DNA of 64,000 bases, taken from Defluviicoccus sp. Lineage in GTDB: Bacteria > Pseudomonadota > Alphaproteobacteria > Rhodospirillales > Defluviicoccaceae. The notes below the pieces were generated by a model. The model made no database searches. It was not told where the DNA came from and worked only from the letters and a program-made list of their open reading frames with translations. Both the position numbers and the translations under genes were made by a program. Position 1 is the stretch's first letter. Every line of letters starts with the position of its first letter. Shown here piece after piece: positions 1 through 12,106 of the stretch. The DNA is taken from positions 62,001 through 126,000 of the forward strand of contig JARSSM010000006.1 in assembly GCA_029624735.1 (NCBI GenBank), given 5' to 3'.

Positions 1-1
1 C

Positions 2-1978
2 GATGTCGCCCGCGAGCGCCGCATCCGCATCGATGCCGAGGCCCTGGCGCGCGAGCTGGGCTGCCCCGTGGTGCCGCTGGTCGCTCACCGCGGCGAAGGT
101 TTGGATGCCCTGGGCGAAGCGATCGAGCGGGCGCTCAGCGAGCCACCGGTGCCGCCGATCGAACTCGGCTATCATAGCGACGTCGAGGCAGCGATTGCCG
201 AACTGCTGCCGCACCTTGCGCCGACGGCCGCTGCCCGAAGCGTGAACGGCCGCTGGCTTGCCATCAAGCTCCTGGAAGGCGACACCGGCGCTTACGCCCT
301 GGTCGGCGCCGACATTGTGCACCGGGCGACGGCGCTGCAGGAAGCGATTGCCGAGCGGGCCGGCGAAGATGCCGATATCTTGGTCGCCGACAGCCGCTAC
401 GGCTTTGCCAACAGCCTGATCCAGACCGCGGTCAAGCGCCTGGGCGTCGTCCACCAGACCTTGACCGACCGCATCGATCGTATCGTCCTGCACCGGCTGT
501 TCGGCATTCCGATCTTCCTCGTGGTGATGTACGCGCTGTTTCTGTTCACGATCAACGTCGGCAGCGCGTTCATCGATTTCTTCGATCAGGTTGCGGGCAC
601 GTTGCTGGTCGACGGTGGTGGGGCGCTGTTGGGCACTTTGGGGGCGCCAGAGTGGATCATCGTGCTGCTGGCGGGCGGCGTCGGCGGTGGAATTCAGACC
701 GTCGCCACCTTCGTGCCGATCATCGCTTGTCTCTATCTGTTTTTGTCGTTCCTTGAAGACTGCGGCTACATGGCGCGAGCCGCCTTCGTCATGGACCGGT
801 TGATGCGGACCATTGGCCTGCCCGGCAAGTCGTTCATCCCGTTGATCGTCGGCTTCGGCTGCAACGTACCGGCGATCATGGCGACGCGGACGCTCGAAAA
901 CCGGCGCGACCGCATTCTCACGGTGATGATGGCGCCGTTTATGTCGTGCGGTGCCCGTCTGCCCGTCTATGCCTTGTTCGCGGCAGCCTTCTTCCCGCAG
1001 GGCGGCCAGAACGTCGTCTTTGCGCTCTACCTGATCGGCATCGCGTTCGCAGTGCTGACCGGGCTGACGCTCAGGCATACGCTGCTCAAGGGCGATGCCT
1101 CGCCGTTCGTGATGGAACTGCCGCCCTATCACCTGCCGACGCTAACGGGCATCGCGTTGCGCACCTGGGACCGGCTCAAGGGGTTTGTCATCCGCGCCGG
1201 TCGGATCATCATCATCTGCGTCGTCGCTCTCAACACGCTTGGCTCGATTGCTGCCGACGGCTCCTTTGGCCATGAGAACACCGAGCGCTCGCTGCTGGCC
1301 GGCATCAGCCGGGCAATCACGCCGGTGTTCGTACCGATGGGCCTGAGCGAGGACAACTGGCCGGCGACGGTGGGGCTGTTCACCGGCATCTTCGCCAAGG
1401 AAGCGGTGGTGGGAACCCTCGATGCCCTTTACACCAGCCTCGCCGCCGCAGACGCCGGTCAGACCGAAGGCGACAACGGCGAGAGCGAGGGCTTCGATCT
1501 CGCAGCCGGCCTGCTTGCGGCGCTGGCGACAATCCCTGAGAATCTCGCCCAGCTCGCGGATGCACTGACCGACCCCTTGGGCTTCGGCATTGCAAGCACC
1601 TCCGATCCTGCCGAGGCAGCCGAGAGCCAGGGGGTGGCGGTCGGCACCTTCGGTGCCATGGCCAGCCGGTTTGACGGACAGATCGGCGCCTTTGCCTACC
1701 TCCTCGCCGTTCTCTTGTATCTGCCGTGTGTTTCAGCAACGGCCGCCATCTGGCGTGAGACGGGAGCCATGTGGACGACCTTCTCTATCCTCTGGACGAC
1801 CGGCCTTGCCTACGGTGCGGCGGTCGTCGTCTACCAGATCGGAACCTGGCAGCGGGACCCTGGCCAAGCGCTCGCATGGATCGCGGGCGTCGCCGTTGTC
1901 TTTGCCGGTAGTATCACCCTGATGCGCCAGTTTGGCTTGCGCCGTCCGTCCGCGGCGGCCGCGGTGCCGGCGGAATAG
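2..1978 (+). CDS. feoB: Ferrous iron transporter FeoB (5' truncated by window)
   Basis: Inner-membrane, GTPase-coupled Fe(II) importer. The frame is open from base 2, so the first roughly 110 residues, including the P-loop, lie outside the window; 658 residues are visible. What remains starts in the last part of the G domain (ID...LG.PVV followed by G.GLDAL). A helical GDI region follows, then the membrane domain with the conserved gate segments GFGCNVPAIMATRTLE and MSCGARLPVY near residues 285-320 of the visible part. The second gate half carries GIFAKEAVVGTL, and the C-terminal helices carry CVSATAAIWRETG. FeoC follows 10 bases after the stop, and feoA would be expected just upstream of the window. 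The family call is secure; the true start cannot be seen. Confidence 0.97.
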   Translation, partial: DVARERRIRIDAEALARELGCPVVPLVAHRGEGLDALGEAIERALSEPPVPPIELGYHSDVEAAIAELLPHLAPTAAARSVNGRWLAIKLLEGDTGAYALVGADIVHRATALQEAIAERAGEDADILVADSRYGFANSLIQTAVKRLGVVHQTLTDRIDRIVLHRLFGIPIFLVVMYALFLFTINVGSAFIDFFDQVAGTLLVDGGGALLGTLGAPEWIIVLLAGGVGGGIQTVATFVPIIACLYLFLSFLEDCGYMARAAFVMDRLMRTIGLPGKSFIPLIVGFGCNVPAIMATRTLENRRDRILTVMMAPFMSCGARLPVYALFAAAFFPQGGQNVVFALYLIGIAFAVLTGLTLRHTLLKGDASPFVMELPPYHLPTLTGIALRTWDRLKGFVIRAGRIIIICVVALNTLGSIAADGSFGHENTERSLLAGISRAITPVFVPMGLSEDNWPATVGLFTGIFAKEAVVGTLDALYTSLAAADAGQTEGDNGESEGFDLAAGLLAALATIPENLAQLADALTDPLGFGIASTSDPAEAAESQGVAVGTFGAMASRFDGQIGAFAYLLAVLLYLPCVSATAAIWRETGAMWTTFSILWTTGLAYGAAVVVYQIGTWQRDPGQALAWIAGVAVVFAGSITLMRQFGLRRPSAAAAVPAE

Positions 1979-1988
1979 GAACACCGTA

Positions 1989-2273
1989 ATGCTGCTCACC
2001 GACGTCAAGGCTTACCTGATCCGGCACAAGCGCGCGACGACAGCCGAGATCGCTGCGCACTTCGAGGTCGAAAGCAGCGCGTTGACCGGCATGCTTGAAC
2101 ACTGGATTCGCAAGGGCATGGTCCGCCCGCTCGCAGCGCCATCCGGCCGCACCTGTTGTGGCTGCACGGGATGTGGACCTGTGGCGGAGCCGATCTACGA
2201 ATGGACCGGTCCCGGTGCGGAACAGGAGGGATGCTGCCAGGGCGCACTGGTAACCGAAGGGTGGCGATGCTAA
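1989..2273 (+). CDS. feoC: FeoC-like [Fe-S] winged-helix regulator
   Basis: Small 94-residue partner of FeoB. Residues 1-50 form a winged-helix module ([24 protein letters not shown]), as in FeoC. The second half is cysteine-rich, with CCGCTGC and a later CC, matching the iron-sulfur or metal-sensing loop of the FeoC family. The ATG at 1989 is chosen because an AGGA lies 8 bases upstream and it opens exactly at the HTH; longer in-frame starts would run back into feoB. FeoC is thought to modulate FeoB stability or activity in response to oxygen and iron. The cysteine spacing differs from the enterobacterial protein, so the cluster type is uncertain. Confidence 0.8.
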   Translation: MLLTDVKAYLIRHKRATTAEIAAHFEVESSALTGMLEHWIRKGMVRPLAAPSGRTCCGCTGCGPVAEPIYEWTGPGAEQEGCCQGALVTEGWRC

Positions 2274-2283
2274 AAGCCGGTCA

Positions 2284-4086
2284 ATGACCGAGCCCGCCCG
2301 GATCCGCAATTTCGCCATCGTCGCCCATATCGATCACGGCAAGTCCACCCTTGCCGACCGCCTGATCGAGCAGTGCGGCGCGCTTACCGAACGGGAGATG
2401 CGCGACCAGGTGCTGGACTCGATGGAGATCGAGCGCGAACGCGGCATCACCATCAAGGCGCAGACGGTGCGCCTCAGCTACACCGCCGGCGACGGCGAGG
2501 CCTATGTCCTCAATCTCATGGATACGCCAGGCCACGTCGATTTCTCCTACGAGGTGAGCCGGAGCCTTGCCGCGTGTGAGGGCTCGCTGCTGCTGGTGGA
2601 TGCGACGCAAGGGGTTGAAGCGCAGACGCTGGCAAACGCGTACCTGGCGCTCGAAAACGACCACGACATCATCCCCGTTCTCAACAAGATCGACCTGCCA
2701 GCCGCCGATGCGGAGCGCGTTCGCCGCCAGATCGCAGACGTGATCGGACTCGATGGCTCAGGTGCGGTGGCCATTTCCGCCAAGACCGGCGTGGGTGTCA
2801 GCGATCTCCTGGAAGCGATCGTCACCCGCCTGCCGGCTCCGCAAGGCGACGCTGCGGCACCGCTCAAGGCGCTCCTGGTCGACAGCTGGTACGATCCTTA
2901 CCTCGGCGTCATGATCCTGGTGCGGATCGTCGACGGTGTCCTCAAGCGCGGCATGAAGATCCGCATGATGGCAGCCGCCACCGCGCACCAGGTCGAGCAG
3001 GTCGGCGTCTTCACGCCCAAGCCGGTGCAGACCGAGGCGCTGGGACCCGGCGAGATTGGCTTCCTTACCGCGGGCATCAAGGCGGTCGCGGAGACTTCGG
3101 TCGGCGACACCATCACCAGTGACCGCCAGCCGACCGCCACCCCCCTGCCCGGCTTCAAGCCGACCCTTCCGGTGGTCTTTTGCGGCCTGTTTCCTTCCGA
3201 TGCCACCGAGTTCGAGAACCTGCGCGAGTCGTTGGCGAAACTCCGCCTCAACGACGCCAGCTTTCATTACGAGCCGGAAAGCTCGGCCGCACTCGGCACC
3301 GGCTTTCGCTGCGGCTTCCTCGGGTTGCTGCACCTGGAAGTGATCCAGGAGCGTCTCTCCCGCGAGTTCGATCTCGATCTCATCGCGACTGCGCCCAGCG
3401 TCATCTACCGCGTGCACATGACCGACGGCACCTTGCAGGAACTGCACAACCCCGCCGACATGCCGGACGTGGTCAAGATCGCCACCATCGAGGAGCCTTG
3501 GATTCGCGCGACGATCTTCGTGCCGGGCGACTATGTCGGTGCCGTCTTGCAGCTGTGCACCGAGCGGCGCGGCGAACAGCAGGAGCTGACGTATACCGGC
3601 AACCGGGCGATGGTCGTCTACCACCTGCCGCTGAACGAGGTCGTGTTCGACTTTCACGACCGGCTCAAGTCGATCTCGCGCGGCTACGCCAGTTTCGACT
3701 ATGAGGTAACCGGCTTTCGCACCGGCAACCTGGTCAAGGTTGCGATCCTCATCAACGCCGAGCCGGTCGATGCTTTCTCGTTCATCTGCGATCGTGGCCA
3801 AGCCGAAAGCCGCGGCCGCGCGATTTGTCAGCGCTTGAAGGATCTGATCCCGCGGCAGATGTTCAAGATCCCGATCCAGGCGGCGATCGGCGGCAATGTC
3901 GTCGCGCGGGAGACGATCAGCGCACTGCGCAAGGATGTGACCGCCAAGTGCTACGGCGGCGACATAACGCGCAAGCGCAAGCTCTTGGAAAAGCAGAAGG
4001 CCGGCAAGAAGCGCATGCGTCAATTCGGGCGCGTGGAAATCCCCCAGTCCGCGTTCATCGCCGCGCTCAAGCTGCCCGAAGACTGA
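2284..4086 (+). CDS. lepA: Elongation factor 4 (LepA), back-translocating GTPase
   Basis: Ribosome-dependent GTPase of 600 residues, the usual family length. G1 is AHIDHGKST at 14-22, G3 DTPGHVDF at 80-87 and G4 NKID at about 134. Domains II, III and V of the EF-G type follow, and the LepA-specific C-terminal tail ends with the basic stretch [19 protein letters not shown]. It begins 10 bases after feoC without a clear Shine-Dalgarno sequence, so it may be translated from the feo transcript or from a promoter inside feoC. That placement is unusual because lepA is a housekeeping gene, often next to lepB. No defect is visible in the motifs. Confidence 0.97.
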   Translation: MTEPARIRNFAIVAHIDHGKSTLADRLIEQCGALTEREMRDQVLDSMEIERERGITIKAQTVRLSYTAGDGEAYVLNLMDTPGHVDFSYEVSRSLAACEGSLLLVDATQGVEAQTLANAYLALENDHDIIPVLNKIDLPAADAERVRRQIADVIGLDGSGAVAISAKTGVGVSDLLEAIVTRLPAPQGDAAAPLKALLVDSWYDPYLGVMILVRIVDGVLKRGMKIRMMAAATAHQVEQVGVFTPKPVQTEALGPGEIGFLTAGIKAVAETSVGDTITSDRQPTATPLPGFKPTLPVVFCGLFPSDATEFENLRESLAKLRLNDASFHYEPESSAALGTGFRCGFLGLLHLEVIQERLSREFDLDLIATAPSVIYRVHMTDGTLQELHNPADMPDVVKIATIEEPWIRATIFVPGDYVGAVLQLCTERRGEQQELTYTGNRAMVVYHLPLNEVVFDFHDRLKSISRGYASFDYEVTGFRTGNLVKVAILINAEPVDAFSFICDRGQAESRGRAICQRLKDLIPRQMFKIPIQAAIGGNVVARETISALRKDVTAKCYGGDITRKRKLLEKQKAGKKRMRQFGRVEIPQSAFIAALKLPED

Positions 4087-4102
4087 ACCCGTGTCGGGTA
4101 GC

Positions 4103-4128
4103 GGAGGGGGGCAGCACCTGCCCCCTCC
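4103..4128. terminator. Hairpin between convergent lepA and cytidylate-kinase-like gene
   Basis: A G/C-rich inverted repeat lies between the two facing stop codons: GGAGGGGGGCAG, loop CAC, then CTGCCCCCTCC, pairing with one bulged G. No T run follows on either side. It could still act as a bidirectional terminator in a GC-rich genome, but that is inferred from position and stem strength. Confidence 0.45.
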
Positions 4129-4144
4129 CCTTCAGGCGCCTCGA

Positions 4145-4855
4145 CTAGGCGACCGTCTGACCAGCTGCAACCTGGGTCGAATGCAGCTTGCGGTCGAGGC
4201 CGCGCGCGCGTGCCGCCATGACGATCATTTCGACCACGTCGTCAAACTTACGGAAATAATCCGTATTGACAATCATGTCGAAATTCGTGGGATCATTGTA
4301 GCGCGAGTGGAAAAGATCCCAGATGAACTTGCCACGGCGCTTGTTGTTGTCTTGCACTTTGCGCTTGGCTTCCGCGTACGAAATGCCTTCATCTTCGGAA
4401 ATGCGGGTCGCGCAGGCTTCAACCGAGCCGACGATGCGTACACGCAAGACGTCCCGGCCCGCCAGAATGACGTGGCCGCCGCGGCCGATGATGACGCCGC
4501 CGGTATGATAGAGGCCGCGAATCACCGTCGACAGGAAATGAACGTACTCGTCCCGGCTGACGTGCTTGCCGAAGACCGCTGAATAGATCCAGGCGTCAAC
4601 CGCATCGAGCTTTTCGTTGAGGGCCTCGATCAGCGTCGAGCTGACATTGGCCTCAGTCGCGATTGCGGTGATGATCTCCGAGCCGTAAAGCTCGATGCCC
4701 ATCCGCTCGGACACCGCCCGGGCGATCACGTCGCCGCCGGAGCCCAGGGTCCGTGAAATCGTGATGACCGGCTTGCGGGCTTGGCGGGCCCGCGTCGGTG
4801 GCTCTTCAAGCGCGCGTACGATGGCCTGGATGACCGCTTGTGCGTCGATTGCCAT
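4145..4855 (-). CDS. Cytidylate kinase-like family protein
   Basis: P-loop kinase-like protein of 236 residues, resembling the cytidylate kinase-like family (Cytidylate_kin2 type) rather than housekeeping Cmk. The N-terminal glycine-rich motif is TISRTLGSGGDVIARAV (about 32-48), followed by an IIGRGGHVIL segment and an RRGKFIWDLFHSRYNDPTNFDMIVNT segment typical of the family. Substrate specificity is unknown; close relatives are annotated only by fold. The ATG at 4855 is preferred over one at 4897: GAGG lies 8 bases upstream of it, while the upstream candidate has only a cramped GGAG. The gene faces lepA across a hairpin. No partner gene suggests its role. Confidence 0.8.
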   Translation of the reverse strand: MAIDAQAVIQAIVRALEEPPTRARQARKPVITISRTLGSGGDVIARAVSERMGIELYGSEIITAIATEANVSSTLIEALNEKLDAVDAWIYSAVFGKHVSRDEYVHFLSTVIRGLYHTGGVIIGRGGHVILAGRDVLRVRIVGSVEACATRISEDEGISYAEAKRKVQDNNKRRGKFIWDLFHSRYNDPTNFDMIVNTDYFRKFDDVVEMIVMAARARGLDRKLHSTQVAAGQTVA

Positions 4856-5032
4856 GGATCTCGCCTCAACTCCCCGCCTCAGGTTTCTTAATAACACTCC
4901 GCCATCCTGATAGCAAAGCGTCGCGTGCTATTCTGCCAAACGGCGTAGGGTCGAAACGCAGGATTGTTGGCGGCTGCCTGGCCAGCGGCCACGTGCCAGG
5001 GAACTGGTGGGGAGCGACCCGACCGCTGAAGG

Positions 5033-5875
5033 TCAGCCAGGCGAGGAACCCGGCACTTCCGCATCTGGAATTTCGTCGAAATCGGGGACATCGAAGTCCG
5101 CCGGCGCCCGGCCCTGGTTGATCTCCTTGACGCGGAACTGCCGGTAAAGGCTGCGCAGAGCGGCATAGGGATCGAGGGAATTGCGCTCGACGTCTTCGAT
5201 GCCCTCGAAGTTGGCGGATCGCGCGTCAAGCGCCGTCAAGCCAAGGCGGAGGTAGGAATAAAGCTCCCGGTCGTCGCTGCGGACACGCACCCACCACGCG
5301 AACGGGTCGAGCACGAACGAATCGACGGCGAAGCCGACCGCATCGCGCGGATTCGAGGGTCCGAGCAGCGGCAGCATCAGGAACGGTCCCTCGCCCACCC
5401 CCCACACCGCCAGCGTCTGGCCAAAATCTTCCCCGTGCTTGGCAATGCCGAAGTGATCGGCAGCCGGATCGCCAATGCCGCCGACACCGAGCGTGGAATT
5501 GATTGCAAACCGCGCGGCGGTGTCGCCGGCGCGTGCGAACTCGGCCTGCATCAAGTCGTTCGCTAAGATGACGGGCGACTTCATATTGTGCAGGACGTTG
5601 GAGACCCCGGTGCGCACCGGCGGCGGCGTCAGGGCGCGATAAAAAATCGCAGCCGGCTTCAAGAACAAAGCATCGACGGCCCGGTTGAAGGCGTAGACAC
5701 GGCGGTTGAGCGGTTCGAGCGGATCGTTGTGAGCCTCGAATTCGGCCCGCGCCTCGCGATCGCTTTCGGGCGGCACCGCGGCGCAGCCAAAGACGGCCGC
5801 AAGCGGCACCACCACCGTAATCAGCGCTGCCGCCTTGGAGCGATACCAGCTGAAAAGCGTCGTCGTGATGGGCAA
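5033..5875 (-). CDS. mlaA: Outer-membrane lipoprotein MlaA (VacJ)
   Basis: Lipoprotein of the Mla lipid-asymmetry pathway, which removes mislocalised phospholipid from the outer leaflet of the outer membrane. A signal peptide ends in a lipobox with the acylated Cys at residue 31 (AVFGC). The MlaA core is clear: DPLEPLNRRVYAFN, a central hydrophobic ring region (NSTLGVGGIGDPA) and GPSNPRDAVGF. The frame has a stop four codons before a TTG at 5875, which is the only start that leaves an intact signal peptide, so a TTG start is proposed. The usual mlaBCDEF partners are absent here. The C-terminal tail after about residue 245 is acidic and variable. Confidence 0.9.
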   Translation of the reverse strand: MPITTTLFSWYRSKAAALITVVVPLAAVFGCAAVPPESDREARAEFEAHNDPLEPLNRRVYAFNRAVDALFLKPAAIFYRALTPPPVRTGVSNVLHNMKSPVILANDLMQAEFARAGDTAARFAINSTLGVGGIGDPAADHFGIAKHGEDFGQTLAVWGVGEGPFLMLPLLGPSNPRDAVGFAVDSFVLDPFAWWVRVRSDDRELYSYLRLGLTALDARSANFEGIEDVERNSLDPYAALRSLYRQFRVKEINQGRAPADFDVPDFDEIPDAEVPGSSPG

Positions 5876-6244
5876 TTGTCCGCCTTACCTGCGCGCCAGG
5901 TGGAAAGCAGCGACTCGGTCGTTCTCGAACGCTCGGCGCGAGTAGCACACCGTCCAGGAAAAAACCAGTGTGCGCCAGCGCTGCGCCTCGACGCACGCCG
6001 GCGGACACGCGTATTCCGTTGCAGTCTTCAATCGGCTGCGTATAATAGTTGTAGTTCACAACAAATGATCCCGCTGGCGTTTGAGAGGGCGGGTCCTAAA
6101 TCGGTTGGGTGGCGCCGCCGTTTCCGGTATCCGTTGCCGTCCGCGGCGAGAGTTGGCACCTTGTGCCGAGGCGACAGCGCCCATCCGGCCCGAAAGCACG
6201 AGACGTCCCTTATCCATGAACTGCGAGATCCTGGAGTGCGCGCC
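5876..6244. other. Divergent intergenic region mlaA-metF
   Basis: 369 bases without a supported gene. It holds the likely metF promoter and a leader of about 190 bases. I looked for a cobalamin, SAM or SAH riboswitch in the leader and found no recognisable conserved boxes. Confidence 0.6.
6019..6046 (+). promoter_or_regulatory. Probable sigma-70 promoter for metF-metH
   Basis: A perfect -10 TATAAT (6041-6046) sits 16 bases after TTGCAG (6019-6024), which matches only the TTG of the -35 consensus. An inverted repeat GTTGT-agttc-ACAAC (6048-6062) lies immediately downstream, where a repressor or LysR-type protein could bind. The transcript would have a leader of about 190 bases before the metF ATG. 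Confidence 0.5.
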
Positions 6245-7191
6245 ATGACCGATCGGCTACGCTCAACGGCCTTGTTGTCCGTGGCTGCCCCATTGCCGGG
6301 CGACGTCAAGGTCTCGTTCGAGTTCTTCCCGCCCAAGACCGCGGAGATGGAAGAGAAGCTGTGGGCGTGCATCACGCGCCTTGCGACGCTTGAGCCGGCC
6401 TATGTTTCGGTCACCTACGGCGCCGGCGGCACGACACGCGAGCGCACGCATGCGACCGTCGTCCGGCTGCGAACGGAAACAGCGCTCGAACCGGCGGCGC
6501 ATTTGACCTGCGTCGGCGCCACCCGCGCGGAAATCGACGCGATTGCTGAGCGCTATTGGGCGGCCGGCGTGCGCCATATCGTCGCGCTGCGCGGCGATCC
6601 GCCCGAAGGCGCCACGCACTACCAGCCGCATCCGGGCGGCTATGCCTACGCATGCGACCTCGTTGCCGGCTTGAAACGGGTCGCGGATTTCGAGATCAGC
6701 GTCGCCGCCTACCCGGAGATGCACCCGGAGGCACCCAGTGCGCAGTTTGACATCGACAACCTCAAGCGCAAGATCGATGCTGGCGCGACGCGGGCGATCA
6801 CCCAGTTCTTCTTTGATGTCGATATCTTTTTCCGCTTTCTCGATCGCTGCCAGGCGGCCGGCATCCGTGTGCCGATCATTCCCGGCATCCTGCCGGTCAC
6901 CAATTTCGGCCAGGTCGTGCGCTTTGCCAAGCAATGCGGGGCAGCGGTGCCGGGCTGGATGGGCGAGCTGTTCACGGGCCTCGACAGCGACCCGGAAACC
7001 AGACGCCTGATCGCGGCATCGGTCGCGATCGAACAGTGCCGGGCGCTGCATGCCGGCGGCGTCAAGCAGTTTCACTTCTATACCCTAAACCGGGCCGATC
7101 TGGCGTTCGCGATCTGCCACGTCCTCGGCGTGCGGCCGAAGGCGGAAGCGCAAGCGCAGCCGACCTCCCCGGCTCGTGTCGGAGACAGCCG

Positions 7192-7195
<4 letters not shown>
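6245..7195 (+). CDS. metF: Methylenetetrahydrofolate reductase MetF
   Basis: Flavoprotein that reduces 5,10-methylene-THF to 5-methyl-THF, the methyl donor for methionine synthase. The 316-residue TIM barrel has SFEFFPPKT at 24-32 with the catalytic Glu, [14 protein letters not shown], the QFFFD segment and PIIPGILP. The ATG at 6245 starts directly before the conserved core; the open frame continues upstream but only as non-homologous sequence. The stop overlaps the start of the next gene by 4 bases (ATGA), so metF, metH-N and metH-C are probably co-translated, which makes functional sense because MetF feeds MetH. Confidence 0.95.
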
Positions 7196-8253
<1,058 letters not shown>

Positions 8254-8272
8254 TGAGGATCGGCATCGGGTC

Positions 8273-10918
<2,646 letters not shown>

Positions 10919-10966
10919 AGATGGCAAGCGCTGCACGGGCGGCGGGTGCAGGAGGTTCGCGCAACC

Positions 10967-12106
10967 TCAATTTGCCGCTGGTTTCGGCGCCGTCGCGGCC
11001 ACCACGCGGTCGCCTCCTTCGGTCCGTGCAGCGCCGAGGGCGCCACGGCAGCGGAACATCAGATGCGCGAGCGCCTCACCGCGGCGGTACTCCGTAACGC
11101 CGATTGAAAGCGTGATCACGCCCAAGGGCTGCGCCGTTGCCTTGTTGATGATCTTGCGCGAGGCAAAGGCGGTGCGGAAGGCATTCGCCATCGCGACCGC
11201 GGCCTCGGCTTCGGCGCCGGGGAGAACGATCCCGAACGAATCGCAGCCATGGCGGGCGACAAACCCGCCGCGGCCGAACGTCTTCTGCAGCTCGGCTGCA
11301 ATCATCCGCAACAGCTGGTCACCGTTGGCGCGGCCGTGGCGTTGGTTGAAGGTGGTGAAGCGGTCGATATCAAGCATCAGCACGACGAGGCGTCCGCGCT
11401 TTTCCGCCACTTCTGCGGCCGCCGACCGCAGGTTGCCGTAGAACGCCTTCCAGTTCGGGACCTTGGTCAGGCTGTCGATGCGCGAGTCCGCGAGCGCGGC
11501 GTTGGCACCTTCCCGCAAGGTTTCCAGGCGTTCGCCGGCAACGGCCAGCCTCTCGCGAAGGCCCTTCTCGCCTTCGAGAATGTGCGCTGCCGCTCTCACC
11601 ACCGCCTGCATTGTCTCTTGTGCGGTCTTGCTGTGGATTGCATTTGGCGAACAGCACAGACGCAACAGGTCACGGCCCTTGACGAGCAGGCTGTGGGCAT
11701 CGGCGATATCGGTCTCGATACCAGTGAGAACCTTGCCGAGAGAGCTGAAAGCCGCATCAACAGCCGCCGCTTCGCCATTTGAGCCGAAATGCTTTTCGAA
11801 CACCGTCTCGCAGACACTGCTGGTGATCGGCGCGCCGTCAGCGATGAGGCGGTCGATCTCTTCGACCAGTGCCGGCGGATCGCCGGCGAAGTAGCTGTTC
11901 CAGACGTGCAGGGCAGCCGCGGTCAACGGCAGGTCAAGCTCCTTGAGCTTGGCGATTGCTGCCTCGGCGTGCGCTGTTGTTGCACTCAGGAACGCATTGT
12001 CGTCCACGGGTGTGCTCGATTTACGCGAACGGGCGTGGCTCGGGGCCGCGGCGGGTTGCAGCAGACCAGGGGCAACTAACCGGGGTACGCATGCTCTCCA
12101 TCGCAT
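10967..12106 (-). CDS. GGDEF-fold protein with degenerate active site
   Basis: 379 residues. The N-terminal half (about 40-200) is helical and resembles sensor domains that precede alphaproteobacterial diguanylate cyclases (LDLPLTAAALHVWNSYFAGDPPALVEEIDRLI). The C-terminal half has the GGDEF fold: MLDIDRFTTFNQRHGRANGDQLLR and SIGVTEYRRGE. The signature motif reads HGCDSF (about 285-290) instead of GGDEF, and no RxxD inhibitory site precedes it, so cyclase activity is doubtful. It may bind GTP or c-di-GMP, or act as a scaffold. The ATG at 12106 overlaps the upstream REC-REC-GGDEF-EAL gene by 31 bases, which indicates coupling. It is the last gene of the minus-strand signalling island. Confidence 0.8.
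   Translation of the reverse strand: MRWRACVPRLVAPGLLQPAAAPSHARSRKSSTPVDDNAFLSATTAHAEAAIAKLKELDLPLTAAALHVWNSYFAGDPPALVEEIDRLIADGAPITSSVCETVFEKHFGSNGEAAAVDAAFSSLGKVLTGIETDIADAHSLLVKGRDLLRLCCSPNAIHSKTAQETMQAVVRAAAHILEGEKGLRERLAVAGERLETLREGANAALADSRIDSLTKVPNWKAFYGNLRSAAAEVAEKRGRLVVLMLDIDRFTTFNQRHGRANGDQLLRMIAAELQKTFGRGGFVARHGCDSFGIVLPGAEAEAAVAMANAFRTAFASRKIINKATAQPLGVITLSIGVTEYRRGEALAHLMFRCRGALGAARTEGGDRVVAATAPKPAAN

Noticed and set aside
2758-4023. 421-codon minus-strand frame inside lepA
   Set aside because: Antisense shadow of a fully conserved gene, with no recognisable motifs.
6165-6180. TTGGCACCTTGTGC as a sigma-54 promoter
   Set aside because: The -24 TGGCAC is present, but the TTGC element does not occur at the required distance.
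6063-6244. Cobalamin, SAM or SAH riboswitch in the metF leader
   Set aside because: The leader is long enough, but no B12 box or other conserved core was recognisable.
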